This document shows positions 52,890 to 61,292 of a stretch of DNA of 64,000 bases, one piece after another; positions within the stretch are counted from its first letter, which is position 1; each line of letters starts with the position of its first letter. Under the pieces are notes generated by a model. That model did not search any database and had not been told where the DNA came from. It saw only the letters and a list, made by a program, of their open reading frames with translations. The position numbers were made by a program, and so were the translations under genes. Source of the stretch: an uncultured Collinsella sp. (GTDB lineage: Bacteria; Actinomycetota; Coriobacteriia; Coriobacteriales; Coriobacteriaceae). Location: positions 1-64,000 of the forward strand of contig CABQLK010000005.1 in assembly GCA_902465015.1 (NCBI GenBank), given 5' to 3'.

Positions 52890-54527
52890 ATGCAGCATAT
52901 CGATCGGATTATCCGCTCCAAGAACGTTTTTACTGCCCAAGACGGCATCGATGCCGCCCGCGAGTTGGCGATCGCCATCGCTGGTGATCGCATCGTCGCA
53001 ATCGGCGCGCCCGATGACGTGATTGCCGCCGCGCCTGCCGCCACGCCGGTGGTCGATTACGGCGAGCAGTTTGTCTGCCCCGGTTTCCATGACGCGCACC
53101 TGCACTTCTTCCATACCTCGGTCGGTTCCTCGCCGTACATGCTCATGGATATGGGTACGTCAGAGGCGGCACTGGTGCAGCATGCGCTCGAGTTTTCCCA
53201 GGGCCTGCCCAATGACGCCTGGGTCGTGACGCAGGGCTGGCGCGATTACCGCTGGGATCCGCCCGAGCACCCTACCAAGGCCTCCCTCGATGCGGCATTT
53301 CCCGATCGCCCCTGTGTTATGTATTCGGGCGATGGGCATACCCTGTGGCTCAACAGCCGCGCACTCGAAGCCCTCGGCGTGACGCGCGACAGCGAGCCTC
53401 CGGCGGGTGGCAGTTACGACAAAGACTCAAACGGTGAGCTTACGGGTATCGCTCACGAGGCGGCTGCCATGCAGCTGCTACCACGCTGCCTGGAGTGGCT
53501 GGGTGAGGACCGCATCGCGAGCGCTTACGCCGACCAGATGAAGCGTATGGCCGAGCAAGGCATCACCTCAATCTGCGATATGTCGCTCATGCCCATGCCG
53601 GGCTGCGACTTTATTCGCGACGATGTTTACGACAAGCTGCAAGCCGCCGGCAAACTGGGCATCCGCGCCCATCTGTTTCCCACGCTGCTGGATGACCAAT
53701 CGCGCTTGGAAGAACTCCAGACCCGATACGCGAACAACGCGCTGCTCTCGGCGCCAGGCTTTAAACAGTTCTTCGACGGCGTGTCGAGCGAGCATACCGC
53801 ATACCTCACTGAGCCCTATACTAACCCGCGCTTCCCGGGTGACCAGGGTCGCCTGACGGTTCCTGTCGAGCGCATGCGCAAGTTGGTTCTGGCGGCAGCC
53901 GAGCGCGGCCACACCGTGCGTATTCACGTTATCGGCGACGGTGCCATCCATGCTGCGCTCGATATCTTTGAGGAGGCGGCAGGGCTCTACGGTCTGCCGC
54001 CGCACGGTCATAACACGCTCGAGCATCTGGAGAATCTGCTGCCTGAGGACATCGATCGTCTGCGCAAGCTCAACGTCATTGCCTCGAGCCAGCCTTGCCA
54101 CATCACGCTCGACCCGGGTGGCCCGGAGCGCGACCTGGGCCTGGAACGCAGCCGCATCATGTGGCCGTTTGCGACCTATAAGCAGCGCGGCATCCGCCAA
54201 GCTTTCGGTACCGATAGCCCCATCACAGCCGTTACCAGCATGAACGTGCTCTACACGGCCATCACGCGCCAAGACCCCCGCAGCCACTGGCCCGAGGGCG
54301 GCTGGCTTCCCAGCGAGCGCATCGACGCGGCAACTGCCCTGCGCAACTACACCCTGGGCAGCGCCTACGCGGCAGGCGACGAGCGAAACCTCGGCAGCCT
54401 GGAACCCGGCAAATACGCCGACCTGGTAGTCCTGGACCAAAACCCGCTCACCATCGACCCCCAAGAGCTGCAAGCCACCAAGGTCCAGGCCACCTACCTG
54501 GCAGGCAACTTAATCTACGAGCGCTAA
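52890..54527 (+). CDS. YtcJ-like amidohydrolase
   Basis: This 545-aa metal-dependent hydrolase of the amidohydrolase superfamily shows the N-terminal metal site PGFHDAHLHFF, then IHVIGDGAIHAALDIFEE and FGTDSPITAVTSM late in the barrel, and the closing GKYADLVVLDQNP. The layout is that of the YtcJ/N-substituted-formamide deformylase family. ATGs at 52878 and 52884 are also in frame; 52890 was chosen because GGGGA precedes it. It is divergent from the M20 gene and may share its promoter region. The substrate is unknown. Confidence 0.9.
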   Translation: MQHIDRIIRSKNVFTAQDGIDAARELAIAIAGDRIVAIGAPDDVIAAAPAATPVVDYGEQFVCPGFHDAHLHFFHTSVGSSPYMLMDMGTSEAALVQHALEFSQGLPNDAWVVTQGWRDYRWDPPEHPTKASLDAAFPDRPCVMYSGDGHTLWLNSRALEALGVTRDSEPPAGGSYDKDSNGELTGIAHEAAAMQLLPRCLEWLGEDRIASAYADQMKRMAEQGITSICDMSLMPMPGCDFIRDDVYDKLQAAGKLGIRAHLFPTLLDDQSRLEELQTRYANNALLSAPGFKQFFDGVSSEHTAYLTEPYTNPRFPGDQGRLTVPVERMRKLVLAAAERGHTVRIHVIGDGAIHAALDIFEEAAGLYGLPPHGHNTLEHLENLLPEDIDRLRKLNVIASSQPCHITLDPGGPERDLGLERSRIMWPFATYKQRGIRQAFGTDSPITAVTSMNVLYTAITRQDPRSHWPEGGWLPSERIDAATALRNYTLGSAYAAGDERNLGSLEPGKYADLVVLDQNPLTIDPQELQATKVQATYLAGNLIYER

Positions 54528-54545
54528 TATTCATGCCGTACCGTT

Positions 54546-54597
54546 AAACGCGGCTCGGGCAGCCTATTTTGGGATGGCGCTCGAGCCGCGTTTGTTT
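54546..54597 (+). terminator. terminator after the YtcJ-like gene
   Basis: AAACGCGGCTCG (54546-54557) and CGAGCCGCGTTT (54582-54593) are perfect arms, followed by GTTTG. Confidence 0.8.
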
Positions 54598-54616
54598 GCC
54601 GATCGGGTCCGTTAGG

Positions 54617-54659
54617 AGCGTCCCCACTCTGCTGGATTTGAGCGCAGGGTGGGGACGCT
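54617..54659. repeat. 16-bp inverted repeat
   Basis: AGCGTCCCCACTCTGC pairs with GCGCAGGGTGGGGACGCT with one mismatch and a short bulge. It stands directly after the terminator and starts the repeat-rich stretch upstream of groES. Confidence 0.75.
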
Positions 54660-54784
54660 GCTGCCCCGCGCGCTCAATTGGGATATCAGCAATGCTTTCT
54701 CTTGGTGTTTTGCATACTTCCAGTTGCAGATTGCATAAAAAAGCTGAGATGTTCTTTCCGGTCCTGATGTACCCCCGCCTGGGC

Positions 54785-54808
54785 CGTGCAAAAAACGGAG
54801 TATTCTGC
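54785..54808 (-). repeat. inverted GAATACTCCC-type motif, palindromic variant
   Basis: CGTGCAAAAAACGGAGTATT plus CTGC matches the reverse motif apart from A5 for T5 and two other changes. The flanks CCGTGCA/TGCACGG make it self-complementary. Confidence 0.55.
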
Positions 54809-54996
54809 ACGGCAAGTTCCTCCGGTACCGCTGCAGTTGGCTAACATTGCGGAGATCAACGTCATTTTGGGGTCCGGTGCGACGCGAGACATGTTTATTT
54901 GTCTCGACGAAGTCTGTCTGCCGACCCAAATCGCCGGTCGAAGGCGTCTTTGGGGCCAATAAGGGGTGTCCGGCGCGTATGCAGCCGTCCTGGCCT

Positions 54997-55020
54997 GCTG
55001 AATACTCCCAAAAATGCACG
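54997..55020 (+). repeat. GAATACTCCC motif, copy 2
   Basis: This 24-nt stretch is identical to 4897-4920, with similarity extending upstream to GTATGCAG at 54978. It lies 75 nt left of the nested palindrome. Confidence 0.85.
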
Positions 55021-55094
55021 GTGCTCCCCGGGGGACCCGTGCGCGCGGCGAAAACCATGCCCATGTCGCCATCCGCATCGCCATTTTGCTGCAC

Positions 55095-55312
55095 AGACTT
55101 TTCTGAATGCCGGGGCCGAATTAGTTAACCAAGCTCCCGTGTGGCGCCGGAGGGGCGGGATATAAGGTTTATCGCGAGTTCCGCACGAGCCGAAGGCCAC
55201 TTAATGTGGCCTTCGTGCGAGCAGGACTGCCCGAGCAGGAAACCTTATATCCCGCCCCTCCGGCGCCACACGGGAGCCGCGCACAAGTTATCCCCCGGCA
55301 TTCAGAAAATCT
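55095..55312. repeat. 218-nt nested palindrome upstream of groES
   Basis: The outer arms TTTTCTGAATGCCGGGG (55099-55115) and its perfect complement (55293-55309) extend by a few bases with one gap. The middle arms are a perfect 38-bp pair (55133-55170 with 55240-55277). The inner hairpin has CGAAGGCCAC (55191-55200) and GTGGCCTTCG (55206-55215) with a TTAAT loop. It ends about 135 bp before the groES start. As single strand it would fold into one very long hairpin. Confidence 0.93.
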
Positions 55313-55411
55313 AAGTGCCAAAAAATAAGATTTTTTGACTCCGTGTTGTATAACCCGCCATTCGTGGGTACCATTCAACGCGTACGCAAACAAAAAGGGT
55401 TAACCCGCGCG

Positions 55412-55433
55412 GCATGACCGCGCGGCCCAAAAA
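55412..55433 (+). promoter_or_regulatory. GC-rich leader hairpin of groES
   Basis: CCGCGCGG is repeated on both sides of CATGA, giving an 8-bp self-complementary stem that ends just before the AAAAAGGAGG ribosome site. A regulatory or thermosensing role is possible. No CIRCE (GAGTGCTAA-type) or HAIR element was found upstream. Confidence 0.45.
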
Positions 55434-55446
55434 GGAGGAAACAAGC

Positions 55447-55740
55447 ATGTCGTCTTTGAAGCCGCTTGCAGATCGCGTCCTGGTCAAGCCCGACGAGGCC
55501 GAGCAGAAGACCGCTTCTGGTCTGTACATCGCCAGCAACGCTCAGGAGAAGCCGCAGCGCGGCACCATCGTTGCCGTTGGCGCCGGTAAGGTCAACGACA
55601 AGGGCGAGCGCATCCCCATGGACGTTCAGGTCGGCGACGTTGTCATCTACGGTAAGTTCGGTGGCAACGAGGTCAAGGTCGACGGCGAGAAGTATCTGCT
55701 GATGCGCGCCGACGACATCTACGCCGTCGTCGAGGCCTAG
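55447..55740 (+). CDS. groES: co-chaperonin GroES
   Basis: This 97-aa protein is the heptameric lid of the GroEL chamber. It carries LKPLADRVLVKPDEAE, the mobile loop TASGLYIASNAQEKPQRG and VIYGKFGGNEVKVDGEKY. AAAAAGGAGG precedes the ATG at 55447; the upstream extension to 55414 translates the leader hairpin and was rejected. groEL follows after 96 bp, so they form the classical operon. Confidence 0.98.
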   Translation: MSSLKPLADRVLVKPDEAEQKTASGLYIASNAQEKPQRGTIVAVGAGKVNDKGERIPMDVQVGDVVIYGKFGGNEVKVDGEKYLLMRADDIYAVVEA

Positions 55741-55836
55741 CCTCGTCAGAATCTCTGATTCGTCTTTGAACGCGCCTGCCGCATAGGACTCGGAAGCGGC
55801 GACGCGAGTCACATTTCTTTTGGAGGATTACCTACC

Positions 55837-57474
55837 ATGGCAAAGAACATTACGTTCAACACCGATGCCCGCGCCAAGCTCGCAAAGGGCGTCAACACTC
55901 TGGCCGATGCCGTTACCGTCACCATGGGCCCCAAGGGCCGTTACGTCGCTCTGCAGCGCACGTTCGGTGCCCCGACCATCACCAACGACGGCGTTTCCGT
56001 CGCTAAGGAGATCGAGCTCGAGGACAACATCGAGAACATGGGCGCTCAGCTGGTGAAGGAGGTCGCCACCAAGACCAACGACACCGTGGGTGACGGCACC
56101 ACCACCGCAACCCTGCTCGCTCAGGCTATCGTCAACGACGGTCTGCGCAACGTCGCCGCTGGCGCTAACCCGCTGGCCATCCGTCGCGGCATCGACAAGG
56201 CCGTCAACGCCGCCGTCGCCGAGATGAAGAAGCAGGCCAAGCCGGTCGAGACCAAGGAGCAGATCGCTTCCGTCGGCACCATCTCCGCTGGTGACCCCGA
56301 GGTTGGCGAGAAGATCGCCGAGGCCATGGAGGTCGTGGGTAAGGACGGCGTCATCACCGTCGAGGATTCCCAGACGTTCGACATTACCATCGACACTGTC
56401 GAGGGCATGCAGTTCGACAAGGGCTATGTCTCCGCTTACTTCGTCACGGACAACGACCGCATGGAGGCCGTGATGAAGGATCCGTACATCCTCATCACCG
56501 ACCAGAAGATCTCCAGCGTCCAGGACATCATGCCTGTTCTCGAGGCTGTCCAGCGCGCCGGCCGTGGCCTGCTCATCATCGCTGAGGACATCGACGGCGA
56601 GGCTCTGCCGACCCTGGTCCTCAACAAGATCCGTGGCGCCCTCAACGTCTGCGCCGTCAAGGCTCCGGGCTACGGCGATCGCCGCAAGCGCATCCTCGAG
56701 GACATCGCCGTCCTCACCGGTGGCCAGGCCGCTCTGGACGAGCTGGGCGTGAAGGTCGCTGACATTACCGCCGATATGCTCGGTACCGCTAAGTCCGTCA
56801 CCATCTCCAAGGACAACACCGTCGTCGTCGGCGGTGCTGGCTCCAAGGAGGCCATCGACGCCCGTATCGCTCAGATCAAGGGCGAGATGGAGAACACCAC
56901 CTCTGACTTCGACCGCGAGAAGCTCCAGGAGCGCCTAGCCAAGCTCTCCGGTGGCGTTGCCGTCATCAAGGTCGGCGCTGCTACCGAGTCCGAGCTCAAG
57001 GAGATCAAGCACCGCGTCGAGGACGCCCTGCAGGCTACCCGCGCTGCTGTCGAGGAGGGCATTGTCGCTGGCGGCGGCGTCGCCTTCATGGACGCAGCTC
57101 CTGCGCTCGACGCTGTTGAGATCGACGACCCCGAGGAGAAGATTGGCGTCGATATCGTCAAGAAGGCTCTGACCGCTCCGGTCGCTACCATCGCCAAGAA
57201 CGCTGGCTTTGAGGGCGCTGTCGTGGTCGACAAGGTTGCCGAGCTGCCCGCCGGCCAGGGTCTCAACTCTGCCAACGGCGAGTGGGGCGACATGATTGAG
57301 ATGGGTGTCCTCGACCCCGTCAAGGTCAGCCGCGTCACCCTGCAGAACGCTGCTTCCGTCGCCAGCCTGATTCTCATCACCGAGGCCACCGTCTCCGATG
57401 TGCCCAAGAACACTCAGCTTGAGGACGCTATCGCTGCTGCCACCGCTGGTCAGCAGGGCGGCGGTATGTACTAA
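55837..57474 (+). CDS. groEL: chaperonin GroEL
   Basis: This 545-aa ATP-dependent chaperonin shows TVTMGPKGRYV, NDGVSVAKEIELEDNIENMG, GDGTTTATLLAQAI, AAVEEGIVAGGGVAF and the short tail GGGMY. Its length is typical. The codon bias is extreme (nearly all C/G at degenerate positions), as for a highly expressed gene. TTTGGAGGATT precedes the ATG. It forms an operon with groES. Confidence 0.99.
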   Translation: MAKNITFNTDARAKLAKGVNTLADAVTVTMGPKGRYVALQRTFGAPTITNDGVSVAKEIELEDNIENMGAQLVKEVATKTNDTVGDGTTTATLLAQAIVNDGLRNVAAGANPLAIRRGIDKAVNAAVAEMKKQAKPVETKEQIASVGTISAGDPEVGEKIAEAMEVVGKDGVITVEDSQTFDITIDTVEGMQFDKGYVSAYFVTDNDRMEAVMKDPYILITDQKISSVQDIMPVLEAVQRAGRGLLIIAEDIDGEALPTLVLNKIRGALNVCAVKAPGYGDRRKRILEDIAVLTGGQAALDELGVKVADITADMLGTAKSVTISKDNTVVVGGAGSKEAIDARIAQIKGEMENTTSDFDREKLQERLAKLSGGVAVIKVGAATESELKEIKHRVEDALQATRAAVEEGIVAGGGVAFMDAAPALDAVEIDDPEEKIGVDIVKKALTAPVATIAKNAGFEGAVVVDKVAELPAGQGLNSANGEWGDMIEMGVLDPVKVSRVTLQNAASVASLILITEATVSDVPKNTQLEDAIAAATAGQQGGGMY

Positions 57475-57497
57475 GGCCGACAAGGTCTAGAACTCCC

Positions 57498-57639
57498 ACC
57501 GGGAATCCGGGGGCGTGACGGGGCTTCTCTCCGGAACGTCCTCGGATTCCCTGCGTTTGCGGCCTTGAGGTCGGCGTGGGCGGAGATCGCGGCTGATAGG
57601 GATACGTATCCCGGTTGCTATTTCGCGCTTTGCGCGAAA
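57498..57639. repeat. palindrome cluster 3' of groEL
   Basis: ACCGGGAATCCGGGGGCGT (57498) pairs imperfectly with ACGTCCTCGGATTCCCTGCG (to 57555). GGGATACGTATCCC (57599-57612) is a perfect 14-bp palindrome, and TTTCGCGC/GCGCGAAA (57621-57639) is a tight hairpin. None has a clear U-tract. The 57.48-57.74 kb stretch holds no gene. Confidence 0.6.
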
Positions 57640-57739
57640 GACGCATCACTTTGGGATGGGTGGGCAACTTGGTCGAACCGCTGCTCTATCCCGGGCGCAT
57701 TTTGGAGCGTTTCCCCACCACAAATTACCCTCGGCATAC

Positions 57740-57767
57740 TTGCGCGATAGCCTACTGGTGCTACACT
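57740..57767 (+). promoter_or_regulatory. candidate promoter of the riboflavin-transport operon
   Basis: TTGCGC (57740-57745) and TACACT (57762-57767) are separated by 16 bp. The predicted start is a few bases before the FMN riboswitch. Confidence 0.5.
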
Positions 57768-57777
57768 TGCAATTGCT

Positions 57778-57961
57778 GTTTCAGGGCGGGGTGAAATTCC
57801 CCACTGGCGGTAAATCGGGCGGTGTCAAAGGGACACCGTGGCGCAGGTGAGATGCCTGTGACCGAGCCGATGAGTCCGCGACCCGTGTGTGCGTTGGTTC
57901 GCATGCCGGCCGAACTGGTGAGATCCCAGTACCAACGGTTAGAGTCCGGATGAAAGAGGCA
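57778..57961 (+). ncRNA. FMN riboswitch (RFN element)
   Basis: The conserved landmarks appear in order: TCAGGGCGGGGTGAAATTCC, CCACTGGCGGT, GAGTCCGCGACCC, CTGGTGAGATCCCAGTACC and GGTTAGAGTCCGGATGAAAG. The P1 strand ends at GAAAGAGGC, only 10-15 nt before the ribU start, so FMN binding probably hides the ribosome site (translational control). A long variable P3-type stem (GGTGTC/GACACC) is present. Confidence 0.97.
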
Positions 57962-57970
57962 GGTGATCTT

Positions 57971-58561
57971 ATGTCTGAACAGTCGCAGCATATCCATTTT
58001 GAGAACACGAATAGGTGGAGCACCAAACAGCTCGTTACCATGGCGTTGATGTGCGCCTTGGGAGCACTGTTTATGTACGTGCAGCTGCCCATCCTCCCCT
58101 CGGCGCCGTTTTTGACGTATGACCCGTCGCTGGTGCCGGCGATGGTGTGTGGATTTGCGTATGGCCCTGGTGCCGGCACAGCTGTTGCCGCTATGGCGAT
58201 CGTTATCCATGCGCTTACCACGGGCGATTGGGTCGGTGCGCTTATGAACCTGGTGGCTACGCTGGGCTATATTCTGCCCGCGGCGATCGTCTACCAAAAG
58301 ATGCACACCTACAAGGGCGCCGTGATTGGTCTGGTGCTCGGCGTCATTGCCGCTACGGCGCTGTCCATGGTCGCGAACCTGACCATCGGCGTTTGGTTCT
58401 GGTATGGCTCGGCCGATGTGATTCTGCCGCTCATGCTTCCCGCCGTTTTACCGTTTAACCTCATCAAGACCGTGCTCAACTCGGTGTTGACGCTGGCGGT
58501 GTACAAGGCGGTCTCCAACCTCATCACGCCTAAAAAGGACCAGGTTAAAGGCCGCGCATGA
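57971..58561 (+). CDS. ribU: riboflavin ECF transporter S component RibU
   Basis: This 196-aa membrane protein with five or six helices (from about residue 20) binds riboflavin and works with the EcfA/A'/T module. The assignment rests on the FMN riboswitch directly upstream and on S-component features (TTKQLVTMALMCALGALFMYV split by helix 1, FLTYDPSLVPAMVCGF, GDWVGALMNLVATLGYILPA). An in-frame start at 57887 lies inside the riboswitch and was rejected. Its stop overlaps the EcfA start by 4 bp. Confidence 0.93.
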   Translation: MSEQSQHIHFENTNRWSTKQLVTMALMCALGALFMYVQLPILPSAPFLTYDPSLVPAMVCGFAYGPGAGTAVAAMAIVIHALTTGDWVGALMNLVATLGYILPAAIVYQKMHTYKGAVIGLVLGVIAATALSMVANLTIGVWFWYGSADVILPLMLPAVLPFNLIKTVLNSVLTLAVYKAVSNLITPKKDQVKGRA

Positions 58562-60462
58562 TTGAGTGTCGGGGCGTTTCCTTTAGCTATGACGGTGCTG
58601 CATCGGCGCTCGATGGCATCGATATGAACATCGCGAATGGCGAGTTTTTCTGCATCCTCGGCGGAAACGGGTCGGGCAAGTCGACGTTTGCCAAGCATCT
58701 GAACGCGCTGCTGCAGCCCGATGCGGGAACGGTGTGCGTCAACGGCAAGGACGCGTCCGATCCCGAGCTGGTCTACGACATCCGCTCGACTGCGGGCATG
58801 GTGTTCCAGAATCCCGACGACCAGCTTGTGGCGACGCTTGTCGAGGACGATGTTGCGTTTGGTCCCGAGAACTTAGGGGTCGAATCGGCCCAGATTGCGC
58901 AGCGCGTGCGCGAGGCGCTGAAGGCCGTGGGTCTGGTGGGCTTTGAGCGCCACGAGACCCACGCTCTCTCGGGCGGACAAAAGCAGCGCGTGGCGCTTGC
59001 CGGCGTGCTCGCCATGGAGCCGCGCGTGCTCATCTTGGATGAGGCCTCCTCGATGCTCGATCCGCGCGGGCGCAAGGGCCTTATGAAGGCCTGTCACGCG
59101 CTGCACGAACGCGGCATGATTATCGTGATGATTACGCACTTTATGGAAGAGGCCTCCGAGGCCGATCGCATTGCTGTCTTCCAAGCGGGCCGCGTTGCCA
59201 TGCTCGGTACGCCCGAGGAGATCTTGACGCAGGCGGACGAACTTGTGCAGCTCAATCTGGACATGCCGGAGTCGTGCCGTTTGGGCATGGCGCTTCGTGC
59301 GAAGGGCGTGCCTGTTCACGCGCAGGTGCGCGAGGCGGATATGGTTGCCGAGGTTGCGCAGGCCTATACCGAGCGAAGTGAGGCGGGCACCGCGGGGCAG
59401 CCTTCCGCGTTCCAGTCGGAAATCGCTGACGGCACTATTCCGGCAGACAACGAGGACAACGCGTCGGAGCCTGTTATCGAGCTATCTCATGTTTCGTACA
59501 GTTATTCGCTCAGCCCGCGCGAGCGCCGTCGCTGGCATAAGCGCTCGGCCGCTGCGGGCAAATCGAACAAACAGGCTCTTTGGGGAAACGACCCCAGCAG
59601 TCCGTGGGCACTGCGTGATGTATCGCTGACGGTGCGTCGTGGCGAGTTCCTGGGGCTAGCGGGCCATACCGGTTCGGGTAAATCCACACTGGTCCAGCAC
59701 CTCAACGGATTAATCCGCCCGCAGGAGGGGAGCGTTTGCGCGTTGGGGCTCGACTTGGTAAACAAGAAAGATGCCGCCGCGGTTAAGGCAAAGGTCGGCG
59801 TGGTGTTTCAGTATCCAGAGCGTCAGCTGTTTGCCGAGACCGTGGCGCAGGACGTGGCGTTTGGTCCGCGTAACCTTGGCTTGTCGCAGGCCGAGGTCGC
59901 CCGCCGCGTTGAGTCATCGCTCGCGCGCGTGGGCCTCGACCTGGCTACGGTGGGCGACAAGAACCCCTTTGAGCTCTCCGGCGGGCAGCAGCGGCGCGTG
60001 GCGTTTGCTGGCGTGCTTGCCATGGAGCCCGAGGTCCTGGTGCTCGATGAGCCCATGGCAGGGCTCGATCCGGCGGCGCGCAGTGATTTCCTGGAGCTCA
60101 TCGATCGGCTTCACCATGGGGGCCTGACCGTCGTCATGGTCTCGCACAGTATGGATGACCTTGCCAATTGCTGCGACCGTATTGTCGTGATGAACGAGGG
60201 CGAGGTGTTTGCCGAGGGCAGGCCCGCTCAGGTTTTTGCGCATGCCGATGAGCTTAAATCAATCGGCTTGGGTGTTCCCGCTGCCCAGCGCATGGCGCTG
60301 GCGCTTGCGAAGGCAGGCGTGCCGCTGCGCTTTGACGGCCTCTATACGGTTGAGTCGCTGACAGACGAGTTGGTGGACCTGCTAATCGGTCGCTCGGACG
60401 GTCCTTCTAACGTCGCGGACATTGCTAAATCCAAGACGGTCGCGCGAGAGGAGGGCTGCTAA
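58558..60462 (+). CDS. fused ECF transporter ATPase (EcfA1-EcfA2)
   Basis: This 634-aa protein joins two complete ATPase domains. The first (about 1-240) has LGGNGSGKST, LSGGQKQRVALAGV and VLILDEASSMLD. A linker of about 60 residues rich in acidic and Ser residues follows. The second (about 300-590) has GHTGSGKST, VVFQYPERQLFAETV, LSGGQQRRVAFAGV and VLVLDEPMAGLDP. In most species EcfA and EcfA' are separate 270-290 aa proteins. It overlaps ribU by 4 bp and ecfT by 1 bp, so stoichiometry is probably tightly coupled. Confidence 0.95.
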   Translation: MIECRGVSFSYDGAASALDGIDMNIANGEFFCILGGNGSGKSTFAKHLNALLQPDAGTVCVNGKDASDPELVYDIRSTAGMVFQNPDDQLVATLVEDDVAFGPENLGVESAQIAQRVREALKAVGLVGFERHETHALSGGQKQRVALAGVLAMEPRVLILDEASSMLDPRGRKGLMKACHALHERGMIIVMITHFMEEASEADRIAVFQAGRVAMLGTPEEILTQADELVQLNLDMPESCRLGMALRAKGVPVHAQVREADMVAEVAQAYTERSEAGTAGQPSAFQSEIADGTIPADNEDNASEPVIELSHVSYSYSLSPRERRRWHKRSAAAGKSNKQALWGNDPSSPWALRDVSLTVRRGEFLGLAGHTGSGKSTLVQHLNGLIRPQEGSVCALGLDLVNKKDAAAVKAKVGVVFQYPERQLFAETVAQDVAFGPRNLGLSQAEVARRVESSLARVGLDLATVGDKNPFELSGGQQRRVAFAGVLAMEPEVLVLDEPMAGLDPAARSDFLELIDRLHHGGLTVVMVSHSMDDLANCCDRIVVMNEGEVFAEGRPAQVFAHADELKSIGLGVPAAQRMALALAKAGVPLRFDGLYTVESLTDELVDLLIGRSDGPSNVADIAKSKTVAREEGC

Positions 60463-61262
60463 TGGAGGCGTTTTCGTTTGGCAGCTACTATCCCGGCGAT
60501 AGTGCAATCCACCGCCTGGACCCGCGAACTAAGTTGCTCTTGGGCTTTGTGTTTCTGATCACGACGCTCACGGTCAGTAGCTTCCGCGGACTGGTCCCGG
60601 TCGCAATCTTCGTTGTCCTGATCTATACCGTGTCTCGGGTGCCGGCTCGTCGCGTCCTGTCATCGATGGCGCCGCTGCTGGCGATCGTCGCGGTGGTCGC
60701 GGTGCTCAACCTGTTTTCCGACCAGAGCGGGCGCATCCTGTGGCAGCTCGGCTTTTTGCAGATAAGCGAGGGCTCGCTGCATTCCGCTGCCTTTATGGCG
60801 TGCCGCCTGACCTTGATGATGGCCGGTATGAGCGCTATCACGCTCACCACACCGACGCTCGACCTCACCGCGGGTTTTGAGCGCCTGCTCGCGCCGTTTG
60901 CGCGTGTGGGACTTCCTGCGCACGAGCTCGGTATGATCATGGGTATCGCGCTGCGCTTTATGCCGCAGTTTGCCACCGAGATGAAGCAGACGGCCGATGC
61001 GCAGGCGAGCCGCGGTGCGCGCGTGACGGGAGGCCCGCTCGGCGGCGTTCGTATGCTTGGCAGTGTGGCGATTCCGCTGTTCACGGGTGTGTTCCGTCAT
61101 GCCGAGACGTTGTCTGCCGCCATGGATGCCCGTTGCTATCATGGCGAGCAGGGACGCACACGCCTGCATACGCTTGCGTTTGGCCGCGGGGATGCGCTGG
61201 CAGCGGTGGTGACGACGCTGCTGCTCATCTGCGTCATCGTCATCAATCTTCAACTTGTTTAG
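60462..61262 (+). CDS. ecfT: ECF transporter transmembrane component EcfT
   Basis: This 266-aa protein has four to five helices and an N-terminal SYYPGDSAIHRLDPRTKLLL segment typical of EcfT. The cytoplasmic coupling helices contain QTADAQASRGARVTGG (an Ala/Ser-Arg-Gly motif) and SAAMDARCYHG, where the second motif reads ARC rather than ARG. It links the fused ATPase to S components such as RibU. It shares one base with the ATPase stop/start. Confidence 0.93.
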   Translation: MEAFSFGSYYPGDSAIHRLDPRTKLLLGFVFLITTLTVSSFRGLVPVAIFVVLIYTVSRVPARRVLSSMAPLLAIVAVVAVLNLFSDQSGRILWQLGFLQISEGSLHSAAFMACRLTLMMAGMSAITLTTPTLDLTAGFERLLAPFARVGLPAHELGMIMGIALRFMPQFATEMKQTADAQASRGARVTGGPLGGVRMLGSVAIPLFTGVFRHAETLSAAMDARCYHGEQGRTRLHTLAFGRGDALAAVVTTLLLICVIVINLQLV

Positions 61263-61292
61263 GCGCGATTCGAGCGCAGGAAAGGGGTCCCT

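Larger units (their letters stand above)
54660..55446. other. repeat-rich non-coding stretch upstream of groES
   Basis: No gene is supported. In order it contains a palindromic, inverted GAATACTCCC motif (54785), a direct copy (54997), a 218-nt nested palindrome (55095-55312), an A/T-rich promoter-like segment (55319-55355) and the groES leader. The layout parallels 4.7-5.1 kb. Confidence 0.7.

Noticed and set aside
57887..57970. Upstream start for RibU at 57887
   Set aside because: The segment is the 3' half of the FMN riboswitch, and the peptide it would add has no similarity to S components.
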